Assembly: GCA_003255025.1 (NCBI GenBank)
Contig: QANY01013250.1
Coordinates: forward strand, 1,907,023-1,971,022
From: Datisca glomerata
Taxonomy: Eukaryota > Streptophyta > Magnoliopsida > Cucurbitales > Datiscaceae
Length of the DNA stretch: 64,000 bases
Reading direction: 5' to 3'
A model generated the notes under the pieces. The model was not told the DNA's origin. It saw nothing but the letters and a program-made list of their open reading frames with translations, and made no database searches. The translations under genes and the position numbers were made by a program. The first letter of the stretch is position 1, and each line of letters begins with the position of its first letter. Below, piece after piece: positions 24,336 to 34,532 of this stretch.

Positions 24336-25574
24336 ACTTGTAGGCATTTAAATAACCATAATAAGTCTCCTAATGTTGATATGTAATTACATTGTACAGG
24401 AACGAGAAAATAGATGTAGGATTTTGCACATCTGATCTAACCTGGTTCAGAAATTAGTCACCCTACATTTTCAATGGCTTGAGTCAGATGTAAGCAATTA
24501 TTTATAGTTTTTTTTATGTGGTATTTTGAATAAATATAAATATCTTATGTAATCTTTATTACATTGCAGCATATCGATGCATACTTTGAACTCATTCGAA
24601 GGGATTTGCAGGATAACAACCCTCACATCAGAGTCTATGTTAGTGATTTGATTCTACATGTAAGTAAGATATTTTTGAACTTCATGCAGTTTACACGATC
24701 CTTCATGGGCATCTTGTACACTTCATGATGATTTTTATTGCTTTGCAATGGTTCATGTGACATTACAGACATGTCCGGCCGAATGGAAGAGTTTGAGCAA
24801 GATCCCGCGGCCTATGGCTTTGAAGTTGATGATCCTCTCTGGTTCTCAGTCCTTAGCTTACAGACAAATTTTAGAAGCGATTGGGGATTTTATGATAAGG
24901 TATATCTTGTAAAAAAACTAATAAACATACTTTCTTACTTATAAAGGCCAATGTTTATTCTTATCTATCAATTTCTATAGGTTGTGTTTCTAATGAATGT
25001 CATTGGATAGCGGTGGAGGTTGATATGAATGGCCAGTAAATTCGTATTTACAACTCCATGAACACGCCATATCAACACTCCATGTATCCGCATTTGATGA
25101 AACCTTATATGAAGATAATTAATCGTCTGCTTCAAGCCATGAACATTTATACGAAGAGACCGGAGGTGAAACCTAAAGAGACTTGGACGTTTGAGGTCAT
25201 GAAGATTCCACAACAACAGAATGGGTAAATGAAATATACATTTTTTTAAAGTTCACTATACACTTATAATTTCATATATATTATTTAATTATATTTTTAC
25301 ATTTCATGTATTTTATAACTTTGATTGTGGGGTATTTTTCGAAGCCATCACACACGGGATGAATCTTGAAAAGATAACTCAAAAGAAAATGTCATAATAT
25401 CGCAAAAGAATGACAATTGAGTTCTTTGTACGTGGACGTGTAAAGAAATATTTTTTATTGTATAACTTGGATATGTATTTTTTATACTTTACCTAGTTTA
25501 TGATTTTTAAATGCCCAATTTTTTTATTTGCTATGGAATGCTTGATTATTTATACTATATATTGTTTAAATCCT

Positions 25575-26060
25575 AATTTTTTTTATCATCGTGTAGTCTT
25601 CTTATAATCTTCGTGTAGTTTTCTTGTAGGCTACACGATAACTTCATGGTCATCGTATGGCCTTCTTGTAGGCTACGCGATGACTATTGTAGGCTACAAG
25701 ATGACTCCATGGTCATCGTGTAGCCTTCTTGTAGTCTACACGATGACTTCATGGTCATCATCTTGCCTTCTTGTAGGCTATAGAATGACTTCATGGTCAC
25801 CGTGTGGCCTTCTTGTAGGCTATAAGATGACTTCATGGTCATCGTGTAGCCTTCTTGTAGGCTACACGATGACTTTATGGTCATGGTGTATACCCTTCTT
25901 GTAGACTGCAGGATGACTTACGATGACTTTATGGTCATGGTGTATACCCTTCTTGTAGACTGCAGGATGACTTCTTGGTCATCGTATACCCTTCTTGTAG
26001 ACTACACGATGACTTCATGGTCATCATGACAGTATAGTAAATTTCATGGTTATCGTGATA
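25575..26060. repeat. Palindromic repeat array, 42-bp period, between Ulp1 and transposase relics
   Basis: About ten units of roughly 42 bp built from 'tggtcatcgtgtagccttct' followed by 'tgtaggctacacgatgactt'. The centre of each unit is an inverted repeat (CATCGTGTAG / CTACACGATG). The block 25872-25914 is duplicated at 25922-25969. It lies between the 3' ends of the two convergent gene relics. Confidence 0.92.
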
Positions 26061-26129
26061 GTATACTCAAGTCCATATTTATTTATATTTATCTTAAAAA
26101 TGGTAAAGTAAATTTCTATCTATATTAAT

Positions 26130-27110
26130 ATTTAAATAATTACATTTGAAGGGGCCGTGGATTGGCCATCCCGTTGAGGGAGAGGGATTTGATTTGTGAA
26201 CGTTTGTCGGTTGTGGCTAATTTGCCCACAACGTGTGCAATTCATTCTTATTACTTCCTCACCTCTGGATGAAATTTTTTGCATCATTGGTCTGCCACTT
26301 TTCCACCGCATTATAGGAGGCAATACCAACTTTTCTTAATCTCCTTGGCTGATGACCCAATCTGCTTGATCTCTGAAAGGATATATTATTTTCACATACA
26401 TGCTGATTCAAATCAACCCATTGGTCACTGGACTCAGGTAGTTACTCATTCAACTCAGGTCGTGATGGCATAGGCTGAGTGGACTCGAGTTCGGGTCTTG
26501 TATTCAAATATGGTATCATCGTAGGTCATCTCCACGGATGACTTCATCAGGGTCATCTCCATGGATGACTTCATCATACGCCCTTGATCAAAATCATCAT
26601 CATCATCAACATCATCATCATAAAAATGTCATTATTGTCACCAAATCCATCATTATCGTCATGAAAAAATCCATCATCATCTCTCCTAAGATAATGATAG
26701 TTCCTATCAAAACGATCAATACTCTCAAAGCAAGGAACCCTTTCATGCAGAGGTTGCTGTGACATTGTAGTATTAGGAACCCAATTCTGACTTGGAAAAA
26801 ATTTAGGCTTGGCACTGACAAATAACGAGGTTTGGAGCGATTCTGATCCATTCTCTTTAATAAAGAACTGTAGATCTTGATCATTTAGAATTTTAGCAAG
26901 AGGGAATGAGGCATAGGTTCTATAAAGAAATTTTATAGATAGATCATACTTTGAGGAGTCTGTGTGAAGTTCTTCGTGCAATACACCAGATAGGTCATAG
27001 TAAGTACAATTTGTAGATATCTCCAACAGTTTCGTATTCTCTCCACTAAAAGATCAGGATGTACTCGTTTTCTCCTAATCTCCATCATGAATTACAAAAA
27101 TTCAAACTTT
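26130..27110 (-). pseudogene. MuDR-type transposase, core deleted
   Basis: Minus-strand remnants of the transposase of a Mutator-like element. The N-terminal part (about 27030-26790) carries the PB1-like MuDR domain, with SSKYDLSIKFLYRTYASFPL, ILNDQDLQFFIKENGS and LQTSLFVSAKPKF, then an Asp/His-rich variable stretch ending near 26574. The C-terminal part (about 26460-26130) carries YPFRDQADWV, EKLVLPPIMRWKSGRP and the CCHC knuckle CTRCGQISHNRQTF, whose last Cys is replaced by Phe. The DDE catalytic region and SWIM zinc finger that should lie between are gone. A 27-bp direct repeat sits in the gap (about 26523-26575). Family recognition is by motif; the order and strand fit a MULE with divergent ends. 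Confidence 0.83.
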
Positions 27111-27164
27111 AGTCATATTTGTATATATGTCAATAAAGGAAGTCAATACTTTCAAAATTAAAAA

Positions 27165-27505
27165 AAGTACAAGAAGTCTACAAGATGAAATAGACGCATA
27201 CAAAACGTGTTGCAAGATGATCTTGTAGTCATCGTGTAGTGTACATGATGACTACAAGATGATCTTGTAACACATCCTGTAGTGTACATGATGACTACAA
27301 GATCGTCTTGTTGTGCATCAAGAACATCTTAACCAGTTCACGATGCACTCAAGATGATGTTGTAGTCATCATGTACACTACAAGATGTGTTACAAGATCA
27401 TCTTGTAGTGCTCGTGTAATATACATGAAGAATACAAGATTGTCTTATAGTGCATCAGGGACATCTTGAGCAGTTCATGATACACTACAATATCACCTCG
27501 TAGGC
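27165..27505. repeat. Palindromic repeat array in the transposase 5' region
   Basis: Forward and reverse copies of 'gatgatcttgtagtcatcgt' and 'gtagtgtacatgatgactac' with longer imperfect palindromes ('ctacaagatgatcttgtag'-type). It lies between the transposase start region and the element's right end, where a promoter would be expected. Confidence 0.85.
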
Positions 27506-27984
27506 ATATTCTTTGAACATACAACGTATTGTATGTTGTTGTAGTAAAAAATATCCAGAAAACATCTTTTAAAACTCATGAACGAAAAAAACCCAAAAAA
27601 ACTTCTTCAAACATACAACGTACCTATAAGCTTTTCTTGAAGAATAAGAAGATGATGAAGAACATGTTGGGATAAGTAAAACAAATTATCTTGCAACAGG
27701 AATAATAAGATGAAGAAATGACGAAGAAGAAGGTGAAGAAATGACTAATGTAGAAGAATAAATGCAAGTATCAGGGGCTTTGGGTATGGAGGTTGAGTGT
27801 TGATGCAGAAAAAAATGACATTTGATTTAACATCGTGTAAGAATGATATTTGGGGAAAGAAGGAAAGAAAAAGTAAGGAAAATGTGGGTAAGAGATCCAG
27901 TTCAGCCAAAATTAGTGTTTGGGTCATTTTTAATAAATCAAAAATTTTAGGGGTCACTTTAGGTAGAAACCCGAATGGAATGGT

Positions 27985-28700
27985 GATTTAATCTCCAAGA
28001 CTTTTTGCAAAGATGATGCGGACCTCATCAAATCCATACATTTGAGCCATCATCCCTGCTCGGATAAAATTGATTGGTTTCACACTAGGAACGATGCTAC
28101 TCGGTCAAAACAGGTTACAAGGTTGTTGTCAATATGCTGATCAACGGCAACATTAGACGGAACAGCCAGGTTTCAAGTAACCCTCTTAATGACGCTTTAT
28201 TTGGAAGAGTATTAGGAAATTACGGGTTACCCCTATAATCAAAGATCCTTTTTGGAGAGCGGCGTGTGACTTCATTGCTCTTAAACCCAATTTGATTAAA
28301 CGAGGTATGGCCATTAACGATGTGTGTTCTATCTGCGGAAAAGCCACTGAAACTAGCTTGCATGTATTTTCCATTGTCAATTTAATAGATTATTCTGGTA
28401 TGCAAGCTATCTCAACCTTCAATCTAAAAATCTAGTGGGCTATGATTTCTTTTTTGTTTGGAAAAATGTTTTCTCCTTCATGAGCGAATGACCAAATGGT
28501 GAAGGAGATTTGGCGTGGTCAGCATACGAATTGTGGCGTTTATGGAAAATCAGGAATTCGACATGCTTCCCTAGCCTTCAATTGTCCCCTACAGATGCCA
28601 TCGCTATTATGAATAAACAGGTTGTAGAATTATGAAAATCCAAACTTTTTTCTGGGAGTCAGGAGGCGTCTGTCGACTCTGTTGCTCTGGCAGCTTTGGT
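27985..28700 (+). pseudogene. LINE connection and zf-RVT region
   Basis: Continuation of the LINE after the Mutator-like insertion: DLISKTFCKDDADLIKS and DKIDWFHTRNDA, then the zf-RVT region with KDPFWRAACDFIALKP, LIKRGMAINDVCSICGKATE and TSLHVF. The Cys pair and the following His of the zinc-binding region are visible. Frame changes near 28150 and 28200 and stop codons break it. Confidence 0.8.
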
Positions 28701-28717
28701 GCCCTCTTCAAAAACCT

Positions 28718-28818
28718 GGAAATTATGGACAGATGCGGCCTAGAAAGATGGTAAAGGAGGTATGTGTTTTATGGTGGTGAACCCAGCTGGAAAAATTATG
28801 AAATCTGGATACTGCAAT
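28718..28818 (+). pseudogene. LINE RNase H domain, first half
   Basis: The frame reads TWKLWTDAA-stop-KDGKGG, then MCFMVVNPAGKIMKSGYCN, the first strands of the plant LINE RNase H-like (RVT_3) domain, with an in-frame TAG at 28739-28741. It ends exactly at the target site GCAAT of the LTR element and resumes at 33554. Confidence 0.8.
28814..28818. repeat. Target site duplication, left copy (GCAAT)
   Basis: GCAAT directly precedes the TG of the left LTR at 28819; the identical pentamer at 33549-33553 follows the CA of the right LTR. Confidence 0.85.
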
Positions 28819-29135
28819 TGAATATACAAAATTTCACCTAACACATGGTAAGATCTAGACCGAAAACTGTATCGAAGGGAAGATAGAGTAAGGATTGTAT
28901 GATCAACTAGACGGTTATGAAGAAGAGACCAATCAGACGAAAGTACATGGCTTGCCAACATTGCAATCCAAAGAGAAGCTAAGTAAAACCATTAGATTGG
29001 TTGTGAGTTTCCCGTGGTTTTTCTCCCGTTTAAGGATTTTTCATGTAAATCATTGTGTTTAGCTCTTTATTTGTCCATTATAATGTAGGAAACTCACAAC
29101 CAATTCTCTATAATCGTGAATTTTTTTCCTGTACA
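28819..29135 (+). repeat. Left LTR (317 bp, internally deleted)
   Basis: Starts TGAATATACA and ends CCTGTACA. It aligns with both ends of the right LTR but lacks a middle block of about 244 bp, including the TATA region. Confidence 0.85.
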
Positions 29136-29409
29136 TTTAGTGCTCTTGTTAAGAGTGAATCAACACTCAAGATTCTCATATCTTCTTACTTTTTAACACG
29201 GAACTTTATCAGCAAGAAGAACAACCAACTCAAAAAAAGATCAACCTAGATCTTCATGACGTTAACGCGAAGTGAGCTCAAAAGAAAAATAAAAGCAAAG
29301 AAAAAGGATTATGTATGAATAGCTTCGAGCACTTGACGAAAATAGGCTAGAGAAACTAAAATAAGAGGAAATGAAGAAGTAGCAACACTACAGATCATAA
29401 CAGAGATAA

Positions 29410-29620
29410 CTGGTAAACTAGAACGACACTACTCACAAACGGAAAACAAGAACGGGTACAAAAATGGAAAAGGGGCACGGAGACGGCATGACAACAGAAA
29501 CGCATTCGACAATGAGTACGAAGGCGGAAATGAAAATGTCATGACGACGGGAACGTAAAACATCGTGATAACGGGAATGAAAATGTCGTGGGAGCGAGAG
29601 CGAAAATGGAAAAATGGTAA
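29410..29620. repeat. Degenerate repeats related to the 30120-30730 array
   Basis: Scattered copies of ACGGGAATGAAAATGTC-like units, looser than the array further right. Confidence 0.6.
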
Positions 29621-30119
29621 ACTCGTTCCTTTCATATTATTTCAACATTATTATTGGCATATTTCTTTTATGTTATTATTATTCTAAAAAATGTCATTGA
29701 AAATTCAAAGATTTTATTAAATTTATTTGATACATGTGTTGCATCATAAACAAAAGTTTACAATTAAATATCTTATCTGAAACGATAAGATTATCGTATT
29801 TCGAACAAAAAAATATTTTATCTAAAATTTGTTATGATAAGATTATCGTGAATTTGAATTCTAATTCAAAATTTAAAATTATGTTTCGAATTTTGAGACA
29901 TCTTATTTGAAACTTGTTATGATAAGATTATTTTAAATTTTAAATCTTAAAACCAAATCAAATTATGGATTCAAATGTTATATTTAAGCTTATCTCAAAC
30001 TAAAAACAGAGAGAATTTTTTTTCTTGATTGATGAACAAAAACATAAAATTTTGATTGGTGTATATTAGAATATTTTCTCTTTCCATTTTCCATGCGCAA
30101 AAGTGCCGGAAAGTAAGGG

Positions 30120-30845
30120 ATGAACAAATAACAGGAATGAAATTGTCTTGACAATGACAATGGGAAAAGTCTTGAGAACGGGAAAAAATATCTTGAGAAA
30201 GGTAAAGAAAATGTCTTAACGGAAAAAGTCTTGACAACGAGAAAGAAATGTCTTGAGAAAGGAAAAGAAAATATCTTGACAACGGAAAAGGTCTTGACAG
30301 CAGGAAAGAAAAGTCTTGAGAACGGGAAAGAAATGTCTTGAGAAAGGAAAAGAAAATGTCTTGATAACGAAAAAAGTCTTGACAACGGAAAAAGTCTTGA
30401 CAACAGAAAAAGTTTTGAGAACGGGAAAGAAATGTCTTGAGAAAGGAAAATAAAATGTCTTGACAACGGAAAAAATCTTGACAACAGGAAAAGTCATGAG
30501 AACGGGAAAGAAATGTATTGAGAAAGGAAAAGAAAATGTCTTGACAATGGAAAAAGTCTTGACAACGGGAAAAGTCTTGAGAAATGAAAAGAAAATGTCT
30601 TGACAACGGAAAAAGTATTGACAATAGGAAAGAAATGTCTTTAGAAAGGAAAGAAAATATCTTGACAACGGAAAAAGTCTTGACAACGGAGAATATCTTG
30701 ACAACGGGAATGGGAAATCGTGACAACGGAAATGGCTATGAGTAAGGAAACCAAATACGAAAATAGAAAACAGGTACGACATCAACTACAAGAATGACAA
30801 CGGAAACGGAACTGGCTATGAGTACGGAAGCGGGAATGGAAATTG
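30120..30845. repeat. Minisatellite of GTCTTGACAACGGAAAAA units
   Basis: More than twenty copies of an approximately 18-bp unit, varied as GTCTTGAGAACGGGAAAGAA and arranged in a loose higher-order pattern. The reverse strand yields long but meaningless Phe/Ser/Arg-rich open frames. Confidence 0.92.
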
Positions 30846-30849
30846 AAAA

Positions 30850-31490
30850 GCGGGTCTCTAAGCTTAAAAAAGCACAAGTCCATGAAGATTATTGCCTATG
30901 TGCATTGTCTTCTAAAGGAAATGGGCCCCTGAGTTCAGGAAGAATTTAAGTCCATGAAGACATTCATTTTTTAAAGGAAAACGGGCCATTGAACTGCCAA
31001 AAAAGTCAAGTCTGTGAGGAATGATGTGTGCAGCATCATCCTTTAAAGGAAACCAAAAAGGAGAAATGAAGAAATGTGAAAGTGGGAGTAAAGGAAATGA
31101 AAGAAAACAAATGAAAATAAAGTGAGAAGCAAATGAAGCTTCAAAAGTAAATTAAAAAAAAAGGAAAGTGCAAGATTAAAGAAAGGGAAAAGACAGAGCT
31201 AAACAAAACATGCCCATGAGCTTAAAAAAGCTCAAGTTCATGAATATTATGTCTATGGACATCATCTTATAAAGTAAATGGTCCTCTGAGCTTAAAAAGG
31301 CTTAAGTTCATGAAGATTGTTGTATATAGACATCATCTTCTAAAAAAAGGGCCCCTGAGCTTAAAAAAGCTTAAGTCCATAAAGATCATTCATCTTCTAA
31401 AGGAAAACGGGCTCCTGAGCTGCCAAAAAGCTCAAGTCTGTGAGGAATGATGTCTCCAGCATCATCCTCTAAAGAAAACTAAAAAGAAGA
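30850..31490. repeat. Tandem repeat of GAGCTTAAAAAAGCTC units
   Basis: About six copies of a roughly 75-bp unit that opens with a self-complementary core (GAGCTTAAAAAAGCTC), followed by 'aagtccatgaagat' and 'catcatcttctaaaggaaa'. Copies start near 30866, 30932, 30988, 31219, 31288, 31357 and 31415. Confidence 0.85.
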
Positions 31491-31889
31491 AAGGAAGAGA
31501 TACGGAAAGTGGAGAAAGGAAAAGTGAAAATGATGAAAGAAGAAGTAGAAAATGAAAAGAGAAAGTAAAGAAAGGGAAAGTGGACAAAGAAAGACAAAGT
31601 GAGAAGCAAGTAGAGGAAATTTGCTAAGTCTTGAAGAAAGAAAAATTACAAAAACATATGAAAGACTACGGTTGCATCATCAACGACATCTCCAACATAA
31701 GGGTTGACAGCAGTATCCTTAACAGGGAGATTAACGACGACTTGTCAAATAGCAGCTTGAAAAATTGTGTCATGCGTTCTAAAAAAATACTTATAAACAG
31801 GAATGCTCAAATCAAGTCCTCTCAACACCAAGATGAAGCTGCTCACAAAGTGAGAAACACTCATGATGGTATGATGAAACTTGAATGAG

Positions 31890-32210
31890 AAGCAAGCTTA
31901 CAAACGTGGTCATGATTCTTATTTGAACCTAAATCCTTGAAAACGGGCAGTTCGTAAGTTCCTCTCAAAGTGAAAATAGGACCATGATTATTTATTTGAA
32001 CTTGAGTCCTCCTCTCAAAAGAAAATGAGCAGGTCATAAGTCATTTCATCAGAATGAAAAAAAAGGCCATGGTTCTTTATTTGAACCTACATCATTGGAA
32101 AAATGACATTTCATAAATCATTCTCTCAGAATGAAAATGAGGCCATGATTCTTTATTTAAACCAAAATTCTTAGAAGACGGGCATATTATAAATCCTTAG
32201 AAGAGAGGCA
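31890..32210. repeat. Tandem repeat of about 75-80 bp
   Basis: Four diverged copies containing 'ccatgattctttatttgaac' and 'ctctcagaatgaaaatgagg', at roughly 31908, 31982, 32070 and 32145. Confidence 0.8.
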
Positions 32211-32987
32211 GATTATCCTCGAAAATGAATTTGACAACCGGAAAAATACTTGTTCTTCAACGAAGAACGAGGCCATGAGAACGACTTTTGGGACAAAAGA
32301 AATTAGAACAAAAGGACGTAACGTTAGAATAAGAAATGACAAAACATTACACATAACGTTAGAATAATTATTTTCAAGAGAACTGAGAATCAAAAATTTC
32401 TCAAGTGTTTAAGAGCGGGTTCCGTTGAAAGCTTGAAGTCGGCACAATACCAAATTTTGATCTCTAAAATTTTAATAAGTCTTTAAAGAAATAATGAAGT
32501 ACATCAAAAGGAAGTTCAATAGAAGAAGAATTGTACAAACAGAGTGATTCTCACTTATCGGAGCAAAAGTACAAAGGGAAATTTTAAAACAAGAGAAGGA
32601 AACAAGAAAAATTCTACCAATGCATACGGGACATCAAACTCGAACCCATGCGATGAAACAGTGCACTCATTCCTCACTCATTTCAATAAATTATTATGTT
32701 ATTATTCTTGTGCAATATTTTTATCACAGATCTTAACGTACGAGAGAATGAAAACAAAAATGAAGAAATGAGAGAAACTCTATCAACGAGCCCGTAGTGA
32801 AAGGAATAGAAAGACATAACAGCAAATGAAGGAGAAGTAGTCATCATCAACAATAAACTGATAAAAAAGTTGCTCGACAACAACAAAACATTTGTAAATA
32901 AGAACAAAAGGATGTAACGTTAGAATAAGAAATGACAAAATATTACACCTAAATAAATAAAATTTTGTTTAGTGTAATGGGGGTCAA

Positions 32988-33548
32988 TGAACAGATAAAT
33001 TTTCACACGACACGTGGCAAGATTTAGGCCGATGACTCCATCGAAGAAAAGATAGAGCAAGGACCGTAGGATCAACTAAGCGGTTTTAAGAAGAGACCAA
33101 TCAAATGTAAGTACATGACTTGCCAATCTAAAGGGAAACAAATCAAGACCATTGGGTTGATCAGACGATCATGATTTACTTAGTTGTTAATGTTGATTAG
33201 CTAGATCTCAGAAGAATATTCCGTTGATCCTATTTTCAGTTAGAATTAGAGAATATGTATCAGATTCTACGAATGCATATAAATAGAGGCAAGATGTAAC
33301 TTCAAAAGGACACTAAATGACTCTCAGCACACATAAGAAGCAAGTAGACTGTGTAGCTTGCATTAACCTTGTAAATCTTTCTCCATAATGAAATACTATC
33401 AAAAGTTTCTCGTGGATTTTCTCATGTTTAAGGGTTTTCCACGTAAATCATGGTGTGTATTCCTCATTTCTATATACTTTTTATTTTTTTATTATGATGT
33501 AGAAAATTCACGACCAATTCTTTAAAGTCGTGAATTTTTTCCTTTACA
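32988..33548 (+). repeat. Right LTR (561 bp, full)
   Basis: Starts TGAACAGATA and ends CCTTTACA. It carries TATAAATA at 33278-33285. The right half, 'ttctcatgtttaagggtttt' to the end, matches the left LTR well. Confidence 0.87.
33278..33285 (+). promoter_or_regulatory. LTR TATA box
   Basis: TATAAATA inside the right LTR, followed about 30 bp later by the likely start of R. The left LTR has lost this part, so the existing copy has no intact upstream promoter. Confidence 0.6.
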
Positions 33549-33553
33549 GCAAT
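33549..33553. repeat. Target site duplication, right copy (GCAAT)
   Basis: Matches 28814-28818 exactly. Confidence 0.85.
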
Positions 33554-33912
33554 ATTGAAATCAGTAGAGATGTTTTTTCGGCTAAAGCATCGGCGATCTT
33601 TTGGGGCATTAGCAATGGAGATTTTCCTACTAGTATTCCTTTGGTGATTCATAGCTATGCCCTCATACATCATATTCCTATCATTCGATAATGTGGCTGT
33701 TACTGATTAAAGAATAGGCAGTGATTCAGTCATTTCTGATATTTTACGTTTTAGAGCTTTATTTAATATTTCATTTAATTATGTTCCTAGATGCACTAAC
33801 GGAGTTGCTCACATCCTTGCCAAGCGTGGGCTCTCAGGTGATTGTCAAATTTGGAACGATAGTCTTCCCCTTCGGTTATCTGTAGATTGTAATAGCTTTA
33901 TAATTCAATCTT
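33554..33912 (+). pseudogene. LINE RNase H domain, second half, and LINE 3' end
   Basis: Continues the domain broken at 28818: AKASAIFWGISNGDF, SDSVISDILRFRALF, ISFNYVPRCTNGVAHILAK and RGLSGDCQIWND, ending at a TAA at 33912. The middle is frame-shifted near 33690. An A-rich stretch (33938-33953) follows and may be the decayed poly(A) tail. Confidence 0.8.
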
Positions 33913-33935
33913 AATGATAGTCTTTTTTATTGACC

Positions 33936-34532
33936 AAAAAAACAAAGGAACAACCGCCCATTTTAGTTGAACAACCTACACATTCTAACTGATTATGAAA
34001 TCATCACTATTATGTACTATTTGGAAAGCTTAAATTGCTCGCTTGAAAGAATGACGTCGTCAAATGAGGTTGGTCATGAGAATAATTCAACCGACTATTT
34101 TGTATTTCTTATTCCTTATATCTGAGTTGTTGTATGATCTTGCAAGATAATATTTTTTATTAATAAAACCTATTGTGCATATATTATCGAAACTTCAGGT
34201 AAATTTACATCAATCAAACTTTTGAAGAGCCTTAATTCTAAAATAGCATTATCAAATAAGTGTGTGTGTGTATATATTGTCTGGAGCTGATATGTCCAGT
34301 AAAAAGACACATCAACGGACCAAATCTTCCCACATACCTCTCTCCAATTTCACTGAATTAGAGAGAAACGAGATCCATATTCAACTACAATTCTCCTTTT
34401 ACAACATACTTGACTTTATATATTACCTCTACAGAAACAAAACAAAAAAATTCAACTTAGGTAGCAACGTACAAGATTCTAGCAAAAACAATTGCTGATA
34501 CTAGCATTCACATGAAAGGTAATAGTTTGATC
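33936..34532. other. Intergenic DNA between LINE tail and kinase gene
   Basis: No motif recognised. It contains the 3' flank of the kinase gene; the short open frame at 34262-34498 has no domain. Confidence 0.5.

Larger units (their letters stand above)
22861..25440 (+). pseudogene. Ulp1-like cysteine protease (C48) of a Mutator-like element
   Basis: A multi-exon relic of the Ulp1/SENP-like proteases carried by plant MULEs; cellular relatives remove SUMO from proteins. In order: an acidic N-terminal exon (22861-23000), an E/K-rich low-complexity segment (23180-23812), a basic segment including GKRKTKRSLLLKSP and VVVDTDFKPLQPF (23845-24047), exon HFQWLESD (ends 24500) joining HIDAYFELIRRDL (24570-24660, the family's entry motif), SGRMEEFEQDPAAYGFEVDD (24772-24900), then CHWIAVEVDMNG (catalytic His 25001-25003), YNSM (Asn at 25052, where Asp is usual) and FDCGVFFEAITHGMNL (catalytic Cys codon 25326-25328). 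Stops include TAA at 25037 and several in the E/K segment; a frameshift precedes CHW. It is not functional as read. Confidence 0.85.
22160..27975. mobile_element. Decayed Mutator-like element carrying Ulp1 protease and MuDR transposase remnants
   Basis: Inside the LINE lies a block with two convergent gene relics: a Ulp1-like C48 protease (plus strand) and the two ends of a MuDR-type transposase (minus strand). This pairing is known from plant MULE families that carry Ulp1-like genes (KI/Kaonashi, CUMULE). The right end (27830-27975) shares its sequence with the end of the 16845-18560 block. The left terminal repeat was not found. Four arrays of the CATCGTGTAG palindrome lie between and around the two genes. 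The transposase core is deleted, so the copy cannot move itself. Confidence 0.75.
28819..33548 (+). mobile_element. LARD-like non-coding LTR retrotransposon inserted in the LINE
   Basis: A 4.73-kb element bounded by related LTRs (TGAA...TACA) and a perfect 5-bp duplication, GCAAT. The internal 3.85 kb holds no gag or pol motif on either strand; instead there are three tandem-repeat arrays and purine-rich filler. A GGGGG purine tract lies just before the right LTR. Without coding capacity it must have used proteins from another element, as expected for a LARD. The plus orientation follows from the TATA box in the LTR and from the purine tract. Confidence 0.82.
19560..33935 (+). mobile_element. 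L1-type LINE split by two nested insertions
   Basis: Pieces of a single plus-strand L1 element are collinear: ORF1-like region and endonuclease (19560-21190), reverse transcriptase up to the motif before the active site (21190-22155), connection and zf-RVT region (about 27985-28640), RNase H N-terminal half (28718-28818) and RNase H C-terminal half (33554-33912), followed by an A-rich tail. The gaps are filled by the Mutator-like element and by the LARD-like LTR element. The second join is exact: the RNase H domain breaks at a duplicated GCAAT. The first join lacks the active-site part of the RT, so a deletion accompanied it. Confidence 0.82.

Noticed and set aside
22311..26060. Short repetitive frames on both strands (22311-22568, 24084-24386, 25680-25904)
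   Set aside because: They are produced by the 42/84-bp palindromic repeats and read equally well on both strands, so they are not coding.
22320..26060. Evenly spaced repeats resembling a CRISPR array
   Set aside because: The units are contiguous, diverged and without unique spacers, and the DNA is from a plant nuclear genome.
29990..30785. Overlapping minus-strand frames of 164-243 codons with repeating FSRCQDFF-like text
   Set aside because: They arise from the 18-bp minisatellite, whose period is a multiple of three; no start context, domain or neighbour supports a gene.
31631..31888. 85-codon frame inside the LARD
   Set aside because: No gag, protease or other retroelement motif; not supported beyond being open.
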